Below, piece after piece: positions 45,201-57,200 of a DNA stretch of 64,000 nucleotides. A program made the translations under genes and the position numbers. Location of the stretch: NCBI GenBank assembly GCA_023634235.1, contig JAMKCF010000016.1, positions 8,107,366 through 8,171,365 of the forward strand, given 5' to 3'. The notes beneath the pieces are model-generated. The model ran no database searches. It saw only the letters and a list, made by a program, of their open reading frames with translations, and had not been told where the DNA came from. This DNA is from Pisaster brevispinus. Lineage: Eukaryota > Echinodermata > Asteroidea > Forcipulatida > Asteriidae. Positions within the stretch are counted from its first letter, which is position 1. Every line of letters begins with the position of its first letter.

Positions 45201-48200
45201 CATATGTACAACGTCTACTATCTTTTTGCCAGGCCCAAGTATGGATTCTGCCCATCTCGTTTACGCTCGCTTTCGGCGGGCTTTTCGCAAAGACTTGGAG
45301 AGTTCATGTGATTTTCAGCAACAGAACGAAGAGAACAAGGGTAATATTGGATGTCAATTGACAGTTTTTTTAAACAAATTTCAACGAGTGATGTTTAACT
45401 TTTAGGGTTTATTTTAAGATATAAGCAGTGTTTTTGAACACAAAAACAATTCAAATCGCAATAATTTAGTTTGCTGAATCAGAAGTTTTGTTTTCCCCCC
45501 CAGATTTTCGACTACCATCTCTTCATGATCATTGGCGTGCTAGTTGTGGTGGACGTCACCATTATATCTGCATGGACAGCATTCGACCCGATTCGACTCG
45601 TCCAAATCACCTTACCCGATTTGGTACTTAAACCCTCGGAGCAGCCACGGGGCGCGGGCGGAAAGACCAAATTCATACTTTTTTAAAAATAACTACAAAA
45701 TGTGTGGATCAATTCCGCAGATTTTTTTTGAACTACCATTAAACATCACTCTTTCATATACTGTTGTGATTTCTGGGTGGGTATTAACTCAGAGGTTGAC
45801 AAATAGTGTGAGATGGCAGATTAGTCTTTATGGACCCATTATAATGTGCACACAAAAATCCTGGGTGCGGATTTCGAAATGTACTATTTTTTGAAAATTA
45901 GTAGTGAACCAATGTGTATATTTTCAGAATGCTTCAATCTTAAGTGTGTGGGTCCAGGGAACATATATTCATCTGTTCAGATCATATAGAACAAGAACTA
46001 CACAGGCTGTTATTTACCCATAATACAATCTGCCTTCCGATCGCGCCCAGTGGATCCAGCATTGTAATTTTATTTCCGGAATATGACCCGGAATCTTTGT
46101 CAAAATGTCACAAAAATGGGTCAAGATGACTCAGAATCCGGGTAAAATCCTTTCTTTTTTCTTTTCTTTTTTAACCTGGGCCCAATTTCATAGAGCTGCT
46201 TAAGCAAAAAATAATGCTTAACAATTTCCTGCTAAGCAGAAATGAGCATGATACCAGTCACAAATTGTACACGTGACATGGTAAATTGGCTGGTAACCTT
46301 ATTCTGGTAAGCACAATTTTATTTCGCTTAGCAAATTGTTGTGCTTAAGCAGCTCTATGAAATTGGGCCCTGGTCAGCCCTTGGACCCGGACGCGGGTCA
46401 ATTATTCTGCCCACGGAGTTTTTAGAGTGTATACGTATTTGAAGTGGAATGTTTTGTTGATATAGTACAAATGCTCAAATAAATACACTTTTACTAACAC
46501 AAAACACATTTACTTTCATGCCGGTTGTAAACACGGTTTAGAATCTCTCCAGCAGTACCAATCCCAAGGAGAAACATTTTCTTCTGAAATACTTTCAAAG
46601 TCGACAAAGTACGCTGAAAATGTACAGACCCTATTTGAAATGTGACGTCATCGAAGTTGTGGGATTTTGACCAAAGTTGTACTTGAAGAGTATCAAACAG
46701 AGTAGTATTTTACACCATTTTCATAAGGACTCTATCTCTTGGAAAATGAGAGGAACACAAAACTGAAATTGACCTTTAGGCCCCCTTTTAAAGAGACAGC
46801 ACATTAAGCATGACACCTATATCTTCTAAGCCCGTGACCTCAGGAAAAGCAATGTCGTTGTGACTTGGTGTGGTTCCCTGCTAAACGTTTGCGTAGCAGA
46901 TTTGCTTAGCAGATTTGTGTAAATGAATCTTCTGCAACTCTGTATAGTTGTACAGAGTAGTAAAAAAAAACCAGCTAAGCAATCCAGAAGCTCGATTTCA
47001 CAAAGAGCTAAAATTGATCTTAACTGCGAATTTGCTAAGAAAAGTGTGATATAACAATACAAATTACTATGGTAATACTGACATCTCGGCTTAAGATAAA
47101 TCTTTGTTCTTTGTGAAATCAAACCCACGTACACTGAAGAGTGTCTGTAACCATTTTGTAATATTTCGAATTAACATTCAGTCAGATGCAGAGGGAGATA
47201 AGATAATTGTCCGGATTCTGGACAAATGTGACTCACCAAACTCGCCTAGCTTCTTGTGGTCAGGTATCATGTTTGGTTGGAAGGGACTACTGCTAATTTA
47301 TGGTGCTTTTCTGGCCTGGGAATCAAGGCAAGTAACATCATTCAACCTTCTCAATAATTATTTCGTCGTGTGCCCGGTACGGGACGCCACGAAAAGTTAC
47401 TGGAGAAAAGGCGTACGCAATTGATGTGCACAATACTGCAATCAAAAAAACTGAGTCTGAAAGTTTGATCGGTTTTGTGCCATACTTACGTCATCATAAG
47501 GAGGTTTACATTCTGCATGGGAATGTAAAAACATGTCTTTAGGGTAATTCTAGCAACAGAAATGTAACGTTAATGCCATTTTTTGTGTGTTGGAAGAGCC
47601 ATTTTATTGCTTACGGCTGTTATTAAAAAAAGTACACTGTGTGCCCAAAAGATGGGCGTAGAGCCTTACGGGAACACGACGAATTATGATCAACATAAAA
47701 TTCTCAAAAATGTATAATATAGTTTCAACATTGTAATTATCCGTTTGATAAAATTCATCAAGTGATTGTTATGCATATAAACATAAACACATATGCAAAA
47801 AGAAGTGTTTAAATTGAACTGGGGTATTTAAATCACTTGCTCCTGTTGTTTTATACTTGAATACATTATTTAGTTCAGATACATAAAGATAAGAAAAAAG
47901 ATTATTTATGGTTGCCGCAGAGACAAAAAAATAATCCAGTATATTAATTGTTTTAGGTTTAAAAACCCCTTTTTCGATTTCTTAATGAACTTTCAATTCA
48001 ATACGTACGTGTTTGCATCAATGAATAAAACAAACTTTTACAAAACAGTCGTCTGCAATTGCAGGAAAGTCACGATGGTGCATCTGAACGATTCCAAGTT
48101 CATCGCCATCGCAATCTACAACGTGGCTATTCCCAGTGTTATCATCGCCCCTCTGGTTCATCTACTGGAGATTGAAAGACCCAGCACCACTTTCATTCTC

Positions 48201-51200
48201 AGTGCCTCGTGCATCACCTTCGGGACAACCATTACTAACTGTCTTATATTTCTTCCAAAGGTAAGTACGTCAGTTGTCCAGACGGAATGCACAAAGACCC
48301 CATCTTAATGGTTAAAAATACGGTACCTTCTTTTTGAAAAGAATTTAAACTATGGCAAAGAGGGTCTTGACATAACACTATCCTACCCACAAGTTCTCGA
48401 AAAAATTATCTTGAGGATGGGTCTATGGTAAGAAGGTGTTGACATTACAATCCCCATGTACACAGTCCTACCCGGAAGTTCTTGACAAGAAATTATCTTG
48501 ACACTGGATGACCTTGCGCGATGTCCTTGATCAGAGGTAGGTCTACCCCACACCCTTGATTGAGGTCATTTGAACAGTGTTATGAGCTATCGAGAAATAG
48601 GGTACCCTGACCAGAGTGCACATTGCCATTGCCAATGGGTGACAATGAAATTAAGTGTTTTATGAGTGGGGGTTCCTGACCTTGGGCTTTCCTGACAGGA
48701 GGTTCTTGACCCCTGGGTGTCTTGACATTAGGCTACCCTGACAAGTGGGTAACTTAACACTTGGCTACTCCAACCAGAAAGCACCAGTGAGTATTTTGAC
48801 ACTGCTCCCTGACAGGAAGCTCTTAAGCAGAGGGAACTTTGACTTTGCTCCCAAACAGGAAGTTCTTTGAGAATGGCTATCCTGACAGGACAATCTTCAC
48901 CAGAGGGTCCCTGAGAGGAAGCTCGTTGCCAGAGGGTGTTGACAATGCTCCCTGAGAGGAAACTCTTTGAGAAGAGGGATTTATTTTGGACACTGGTACT
49001 TGACAGGAAGCTATAAAGGAAAGAGTAATTTGTCAATAGCTATAGCCTGACAGGAGATTATTGACCAGGGTATTTTGACATTGGCTATCCCTGACAGAAA
49101 GCTCTTAAGCAGAGGGTATTTTGACATTATCCTGACAGGAAGCTATTAACAAAGAGAAATTTGACAATGGCTATCCTGACAAGAGAAGCTTGACCAGAGG
49201 GTATTTTCACATTAATACCTGACAAGAAGCTCTTAACCAGAGAGTATTTTTAGATTAGCTACCCCGAAAGGAAGCTCTTAAAGGTTGGGCAAATGTTTGG
49301 TTTTTGTCCACGTAATGCTTATATTTTTAGGCTAACTTAAGAAAGACACAATAAAAGTCACCTGTGAAAGTTAAATACAGTGTCTAGTTGCTGGGTAAAC
49401 AGCAACAAAACTCACGGAATGTTCAAACGAACGTCAAATCCATCCACTTTTAGCGAGTGACATCGGGTACCGACCGCAGCTCTGGCCGCAGCATTTGCGA
49501 ACGGCCACCAAACCTCAGAAATCCGGGAAATGATTCATGCATGAATCGTTTCTCAGATTCAAATGTTTTGATTGATTTCTTTTCAACGGGGGCATTTCAG
49601 ACAAAATTATTTCGCAGGATGCTTACAACCATTATACCATATAACAAGCTTTCGGATACAATTTAGACATGTTCTTTTGGGGTCTTACCAAACAATGACC
49701 TTACCTTTAACCAGAGAGTAATAATAACAATACTAATAATAATACATTTATAGAGCGCCTTACACGAAGGCCCCAAGGCGCTTCACCGTGATCCCGTGCC
49801 TGTCGCTTCCCAGGTTGTATCGTAAACTTGGGTGTGATCCCTGGCTACACGGCAATTAACGGTTGAATGGCTTGTGACTGGCACCCCCGAACAAAGATAT
49901 TGACTAATGGGGAGACCGCCAACATAGGGCTGGATAGCTCAGTTGGTAGAGCGCTGGTACGTTAATCCGGAGGTCGTTGGTTCAAGTCCCGCTCCAGTCA
50001 ATTTTTCTTTGTTAAAACCCAAAATAATACCGTCAGTTTCCTTTGTGGTTTATTACTTGATATAAACAGTAAAAAGTGAGCCAAACTACAAGTCACAAGA
50101 GACATTTCAGTGAAAACTCAAAGAAAAAATAAACAGAGCCTAACATTTTGTAAAAACTCAGCCAAGAGACAGTTAGCTACAAAAAGCAAAAGTAAAAAAT
50201 GTAAAATGTAAAAACAAAATGTGAGGGGAGAGGTTACCAGCACAATACAAACTCAGCCAACGATCCTCAGCATCTGGCCATTTCAGTAAAAAAGCAAAAA
50301 AAAACAAATAGCAGTTCCAAATAATGAACAAAAAGGGCAAAAAATTGAGCCAAAAAGCAAACATAACAATAACAATGACAATGAGGGGAGAATTTACCAT
50401 TACCTGTAATAATTAATTTGACGTTGGCTACCCCGACAGGAGGTTCTTGGCTACAGGGTATTTTGACATTGACCACCCTGACAGGAGGTTCTTGGCTAGA
50501 GGGTATTTTAACGTTGGCCACCCTGACAGGAGGTTCTTGGCTAAAGGGTATTTTGACATTGGGCTACCCTGACAGGAGGTTCTTGGCTACAGGGTATTTT
50601 GACGTTGGCCACCCTGACAGGAGGTTCTTGGCTAGAGGGTATTTTGACATTGGCTACCCTGACAAGAGGCCCTTCGTCAAATATTTTTGACATTGGCTAC
50701 CCTGACAGGAGGTTCTTGGCTACAGGGTATTTTGACATTGGCTACCCTGACAGGAGGTTCTTGGCTACAGGGTATTTTGACATTGGCTACCCAGACAAGA
50801 GGCCCTTCGTCAAATATTTTTGACATTGGCTACCCTGACAGGAGGTTCTTGGCTACAGGGTATTTTGACATTGGCTACCCTGACAGGAGGTTCTTGGCTA
50901 CAGGGTATTTTGACATTGGCTACCCTGACAGGAGGTTCTTGGTCAGAGGTATGGCTACACTGACGTACTTGGCCCCGTGGTTTGGTAACCTGACTGGAGA
51001 CTCCTGATATTAGGGTTGTTTACCCCGTCAGGAGTTTTTGACCAGAGGGTATTTTAACATTGGCCACCCTGACAGGAGGTTCTTGGCTAGAGGGTATTTT
51101 GACATTGGCTACCCAGACAGGAGGTTCTTGGCTACAGGGTATTTTGACATTGGCTACCCTGACAGGAGGTTCTTGGTCAGAGGTATGGCTACACTGACGT

Positions 51201-54200
51201 ACTTGGCCCCGTGGTTTGGTAACCTGACTGGAGACTCCTGATATTAGGGTTGTTTACCCCGTCAGGAGTTTTTGACCAGAGGGTATTTTAACATTGGCCA
51301 CCCTGACAGGAGGTTCTTGGCTAGAGGGTATTTTGACATTGGCTACCCAGACAAGAGGCCCTTCGTCAAATATTTTTGACATTGGCTACCCTGACAGGAG
51401 GTTCTTGGCTACAGGGTACTTTGACATTGGCTACCCTGACAGGAGGTTCTTGGCTACAGGGTATTTTGACATTGGCTACCCTGACAGGAGGTTCTTGGTC
51501 AGAGGTATGGCTACACTGACGTACTTGGCCCCGTGAATTGGTAACCTGACTGGAGACTCCTGATATTAATTAGGGTTGTTTACCCCGTCAGGAGTTTTTG
51601 ACCAGAGGGTATTTTAACATTGGCTACCCGGACAGAAGGCTCTTGCCAAGAGGGTATTTTAACATTGGCTACCCGGACAGGAGGCTCTTGCCAAGAGGGT
51701 ATTTTGACATTGGCTACCCGGACAGGAGGCTCTTGCCAAGAGGGTATTTTAACATTGGCTACCCGGAGAGGAGGCTCTTGCCAAGAGGGTATTTTGACAT
51801 TGGCTACCCAGACAGGAGGCTCTTGCCAAGAGGGTATTTTAACATTGGCTACCCGGACAGGAGGCTCTTGCCAAGATGGTATTTTAACACTGGCTACCCA
51901 GACAGGAGGCTCTTGCCAAGAGGGTATTTTGACATTGGCTACCCAGACAGGAGGCTCTTGCCAAGAGGGTATTTTAACATTGGCTACCCGGACAGGAGGC
52001 TCCTGCTAAGAGGGTATTTTGACATTGGTTACCCAGACAAGAGGCCCTTCGTCAAATATTTTTGACATTTGCTACACTGTCAGGAGGGCCTTGGCCAGGA
52101 TGTTCTTGGCCAGAGGTCATTTTGACATTGGTTACCCTGACAGGAAGTTCTTGATAAGAGGGTATGTTGACATTGGCTACCCTGACTGGTGGCTCTTGAA
52201 CGGAGGGTATTTTTTGTACATCGGCTACCATGACAGGAGGCTTTCAACTGAGAGTACTTTGACTTTGGCTACCCTGACAGGAGGTTCTTGGCCAGAAACG
52301 GTTCTTTTTTAATATACTTTTTTTTTATTGACTATCCCTAGGGGGTTATTTTTGGCCTGAGGGTTCTTTGACAGACATTGGTTATTACTCTGACAGGATG
52401 TTACTCTTTGTAGAGGTCATCCTGATCAGTCTCCTAATCAGAGGGTAGGCTAATCTACTGACTTTGGCTACCCCATCGTTTTAAAGACCCCCGGGTCAGA
52501 ATTGACCCGTATTTCTGAGTCTCGGGGGCCTGACCCATTTCCGGATCAAGCTGCAGCGGAGGTTGAAAATTTGAGTTTAAACCAGATTCAGGTTTGACCT
52601 ACTTTGGGGGGTCATTGTGGCACAGGCTACACGGCAATTAACGGTTGAATGGCTTGTGACTGGCACCCCCGAACAAAGATATTGACTAATGGGGAGACCG
52701 CCAACATAGGGCTGGATAGCTCAGTTGGTAGAGCGCTGGTACGTTAATCCGGAGGTCGTTGGTTCAAGTCCCGCTCCAGTCAATTTTTCTTTGTTAAAAC
52801 CCAAAATAATACCGTCAGTTTCCTTTGTGGTTTATTACTTGATATAAACAGTAAAAAGTGAGCCAAACTACAAGTCACAAGAGACATTTCAGTGAAAACT
52901 CAAAGAAAAAATAAACAGAGCCTAACATTTTGTAAAAACTCAGCCAAGAGACAGTTAGCTACAAAAAGCAAAAGTAAAAAATGTAAAATGTAAAAACAAA
53001 ATGTGAGGGGAGAGGTTACCAGCACAATACAAACTCAGCCAACGATCCTCAGCATCTGGCCATTTCAGTAAAAAAGCAAAAAAACCAAATAGCAGTTCCA
53101 AATAATGAACAAAAAGGGCAAAAAATTGAGCCAAAAAGCAAACATAACAATAACAATGACAATGAGGGGAGAATTTACCATTACCTGTAATAATTAATTT
53201 GACGTTGGCTACCCCGACAGGAGGTTCTTGGCTACAGGGTATTTTGACATTGACCACCCTGACAGGAGGTTCTTGGCTAGAGGGTATTTTAACGTTGGCC
53301 ACCCTGACAGGAGGTTCTTGGCTAAAGGGTATTTTGACATTGGGCTACCCTGACAGGAGGTTCTTGGCTACAGGGTATTTTGACATTGGCCACCCTGACA
53401 GGAGGTTCTTGGCTAGAGGGTATTTTGACATTGGCTACCCTGACAAGAGGCCCTTCGTCAAATATTTTTGACATTGGCTACCCTGACAGGAGGTTCTTGG
53501 CTACAGGGTATTTTGACATTGGCTACCCTGACAGGAGGTTCTTGGCTACAGGGTATTTTGACATTGGCTACCCAGACAAGAGGCCCTTCGTCAAATATTT
53601 TTGACATTGGCTACCCTGACAGGAGGTTCTTGGCTACAGGGTATTTTGACATTGGCTACCCTGACAGGAGGTTCTTGGCTACAGGGTATTTTGACATTGG
53701 CTACCCTGACAGGAGGTTCTTGGTCAGAGGTATGGCTACACTGACGTACTTGGCCCCGTGGTTTGGTAACCTGACTGGAGACTCCTGATATTAGGGTTGT
53801 TTACCCCGTCAGGAGTTTTTGACCAGAGGGTATTTTAACATTGGCCACCCTGACAGGAGGTTCTTGGCTAGAGGGTATTTTGACATTGGCTACCCAGACA
53901 AGAGGCCCTTCGTCAAATATTTTTGACATTGGCTACCCTGACAGGAGGTTCTTGGCTACAGGGTATTTTGACATTGGCTACCCTGACAGGAGGTTCTTGG
54001 CTACAGGGTATTTTGACATTGGCTACCCTGACAGGAGGTTCTTGGTCAGAGGTATGGCTACACTGACGTACTTGGCCCCGTGAATTGGTAACCTGACTGG
54101 AGACTCCTGATATTAATTAGGGTTGTTTACCCCGTCAGGAGTTTTTGACCAGAGGGTATTTTAACATTGGCTACCCGGACAGAAGGCTCTTGCCAAGAGG

Positions 54201-57200
54201 GTATTTTAACATTGGCTACCCGGACAGGAGGCTCTTGCCAAGAGGGTATTTTGACATTGGCTACCCGGACAGGAGGCTCTTGCCAAGAGGGTATTTTAAC
54301 ATTGGCTACCCGGAGAGGAGGCTCTTGCCAAGAGGGTATTTTGACATTGGCTACCCAGACAGGAGGCTCTTGCCAAGAGGGTATTTTAACATTGGCTACC
54401 CGGACAGGAGGCTCTTGCCAAGATGGTATTTTAACACTGGCTACCCAGACAGGAGGCTCTTGCCAAGAGGGTATTTTGACATTGGCTACCCAGACAGGAG
54501 GCTCTTGCCAAGAGGGTATTTTAACATTGGCTACCCGGACAGGAGGCTCCTGCTAAGAGGGTATTTTGACATTGGTTACCCAGACAAGAGGCCCTTCGTC
54601 AAATATTTTTGACATTTGCTACACTGTCAGGAGGGCCTTGGCCAGGATGTTCTTGGCCAGAGGTCATTTTGACATTGGTTACCCTGACAGGAAGTTCTTG
54701 ATAAGAGGGTATGTTGACATTGGCTACCCTGACTGGTGGCTCTTGAACGGAGGGTATTTTTTGTACATCGGCTACCCTGACAGGAGGCTTTCAACTGAGA
54801 GTACTTTGACTTTGGCTACCCTGACAGGAGGTTCTTGGCCAGAAACGGTTCTTTTTTAATATACTTTTTTTTTATTGACTATCCCTAGGGGGTTATTTTT
54901 GGCCTGAGGGTTCTTTGACAGACATTGGTTATTACTCTGACAGGATGTTACTCTTTGTAGAGGTCATCCTGATCAGTCTCCTGATCAGAGGGTAGGCTAA
55001 TCTACTGACTTTGGCTACCCCATCGTTTTAAAGACCCCCGGGTCAGAATTGACCCGTATTTCTGAGTCTCGGGGGCCTGACCCATTTCCGGATCAAGCTG
55101 CAGCGGAGGTTGAAAATTTGAGTTTAAACCAGATTCAGGTTTGACCTACTTTGGGGGGTCATTGTGGCACAGATTCCTGGTCATACTGACCCAAGAATGG
55201 GTCGTCAGTGTATAGCAGGGATTTCTTTATCATTTCAATTACATCGTGTGGCGTGTCGTGGCCGAGCGGTCTAGTTCACCGGATCCAAGCCCCGGTGTTG
55301 TCAGCAGCAGCGTTTGGGTTCGAATCCCGGTCATGACACTTGTGCCCTTAAGCAAGGCACTTAACCATAATTGCTTCGTAAAAAGTTGGGAAGGTAGTGC
55401 ATTCTGCTCGTTACCAACCAGGCTCCTAGTGGATGATACCTATGCCTATATCCTTACGGACTGTGAAGGGGGTAACCCTGTTCACAGGAGTAGGTGGCAA
55501 AGTGCCCCTGGTGACAGTTGATCTGGGTTGACAGCCCAAATCAGTTAAGTGTAGCCCTCACCTTGAAGTGGCCGTCCGGCCTTGTGAGTTGGGCGATATC
55601 TCATTAAAAAAATCGCATCCAATGGGTAACAGACCAGTTATAATGCGCACTAGTTTGAACCGCACGTAATATGACTGCTGGGCCCAATTTCATGGCTCTG
55701 CTTACCGTAAACAAAGAATCTGCGCTTACGGAAGCAGGTAATTATTTGCTTACGTTAAGCGTCCGCAGAGAATTTTTGCTTGTGCGCGTGCGTACGTCAC
55801 AATAACTAGGCATACTTCGCTTACACAGCTAGCGCAGAAAATTCGGCGCTTATTACACAGTAAAAGCGGAGAATGGTGATCGTAAACGGAGAATTCGGCG
55901 GTAAGCAGAGCCATGAAATTGGGCCTTGCACACCTGTCTACTTTTACCGCAAATTAGCGTCATGCAAGGAGTCTCAAAATTAATTTAGGAGGTCTGTATT
56001 TTTACCAAAATGCAGATTATTGCCTTGTGGCATATTAAAGATGATCATGAGCAAAGAATGTTCACCACACATTCCTCGCATAACCAAGTAGCACCATTAC
56101 AGTCTGGAATTAGCCGGAAACCAGACCTCCCCATCCTCAGGGAAAAAGAGACCGAGATAATGGAACTCAAACAACAGTTGCAACAGGTGAGTGAAAGAAA
56201 GCAAAACCCTGGACAGTGACAAGTGGCAATTATCTGAAGAAAAACAATACTTTTGGGTTGAACTAAGAAAATTTGACTAAAGCCGGATTTGAAAACTTTG
56301 CATTTTCAAAAAGGTAGACTGGCAATTATATCTGAAGAAAAACAATTTGAAAAACAAATCTGAAGAAAAACAACGTTCCCGTAACTTTCGAAATGACCGG
56401 AAAGGGAAAAAGAACACAGCACCCATGTATCCAAAAACTCTAGCTTCCCTCCGTAAGCTCGAGGGTTTCATTTGAACAAGAGGAGATTATTGGCAACGTC
56501 AATAGCGATTTTCATTTCACGAAAATCACTACTGAGGCCCTACATCAATCGTACTATTTTAAGCCAAGTTGCTTTGGTTGAAATTTTGTCTTGAACAACA
56601 TCTTTAAAACCATAAATCCTTCTGAAAGATTGATGTTTCAAAAGATTTTATCGACATTTCAGCTTTAAGCTCATTTTACAGAGATTACATCGAGGCAGGT
56701 TTTGGTCAATAACACAACTGAATTGGGTTCATCAATATTTCAAATGCTTTCATGTATATATGGCACACGTAATGAAAACAAAAATAAGTTTTTCTTAAGG
56801 CGTTGGGTACTAAATCTATGAAAGCAGATTGGCTTTTTATGGGAACATTTCGACAGTATAGTATGTTGTATTAATTTATTTGTTTAAACTATAGAACTAA
56901 GTCTGGCAAAATGTTCGAAATGAAGGTGCTCCTATAAAAGTGTTTAAGTTAACACAGTGAACTGGAACCTGATATGCAGTGTTTGAGGGTTTTTTTAAAT
57001 AAAGAGAAACAAAAACCGAAGTTTCTGTCACTGTACTAAAGGTGTGCAAAGCCATCTTTTGCAATCGTTTCTGTAAAATAAACTTTTGGTATTGCTGACT
57101 ACACATTCAGAAAATCCAGAATTTACAAAATGGCAAACATGTATCATGCCAATAAATACATGTTCCACCACGAGCTATATACTACTTAAAACGCATTCTT

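Larger units (their letters stand above)
45624..47181 (+). other. Receptor intron 12
   Basis: Noncoding, 1.56 kb. It holds a MITE at 46178-46372, a half copy of the long inverted-repeat element of 9651-10202 (about 46540-46790) and a MITE at 46990-47127 close to exon 13. Confidence 0.6.
49844..52625 (+). repeat. Large tandem duplication, copy 1 (2782 bp)
   Basis: Begins GCTACACGGCAATTAACGG and ends TCATTGTGGCACAG. It includes the tRNA-like SINE, an A-rich block and the 45-bp minisatellite. It is nearly identical to 52626-55172, apart from one extra 234-bp internal unit and a few single-base differences. Confidence 0.95.
48261..56015 (+). other. Receptor intron 14, with minisatellite and large duplication
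   Basis: The longest intron (7.76 kb), GTAAGT donor. It contains a diverged part (48385-49280) and a homogeneous part (50418-55020) of one minisatellite, a tandem duplication (49844-55172), two SINE families and a MITE (55680-55925). Confidence 0.75.

Noticed and set aside
45621..45686. Continuation of exon 12 past LPDL
   Set aside because: The donor GTACTT is needed for the in-phase join to exon 13; the read-through residues are not family-like.
47985..48064. Exon 14 starting earlier at the upstream ACAG (about 48048)
   Set aside because: That acceptor gives a wrong phase and extra residues not found in the family; ATTGCAG at 48064 restores the conserved join.
49928..50000. Functional tRNA-Asn gene
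   Set aside because: U33 is missing, stems are imperfect, and the same head with the same tail recurs across the window as a SINE.
51598..52065. 155-codon frame with 15-residue repeats (also 54145-54612)
   Set aside because: It is produced by a 45-bp tandem repeat that has no stops in two frames; the unit also continues in diverged, frame-broken form and lies inside a receptor intron.
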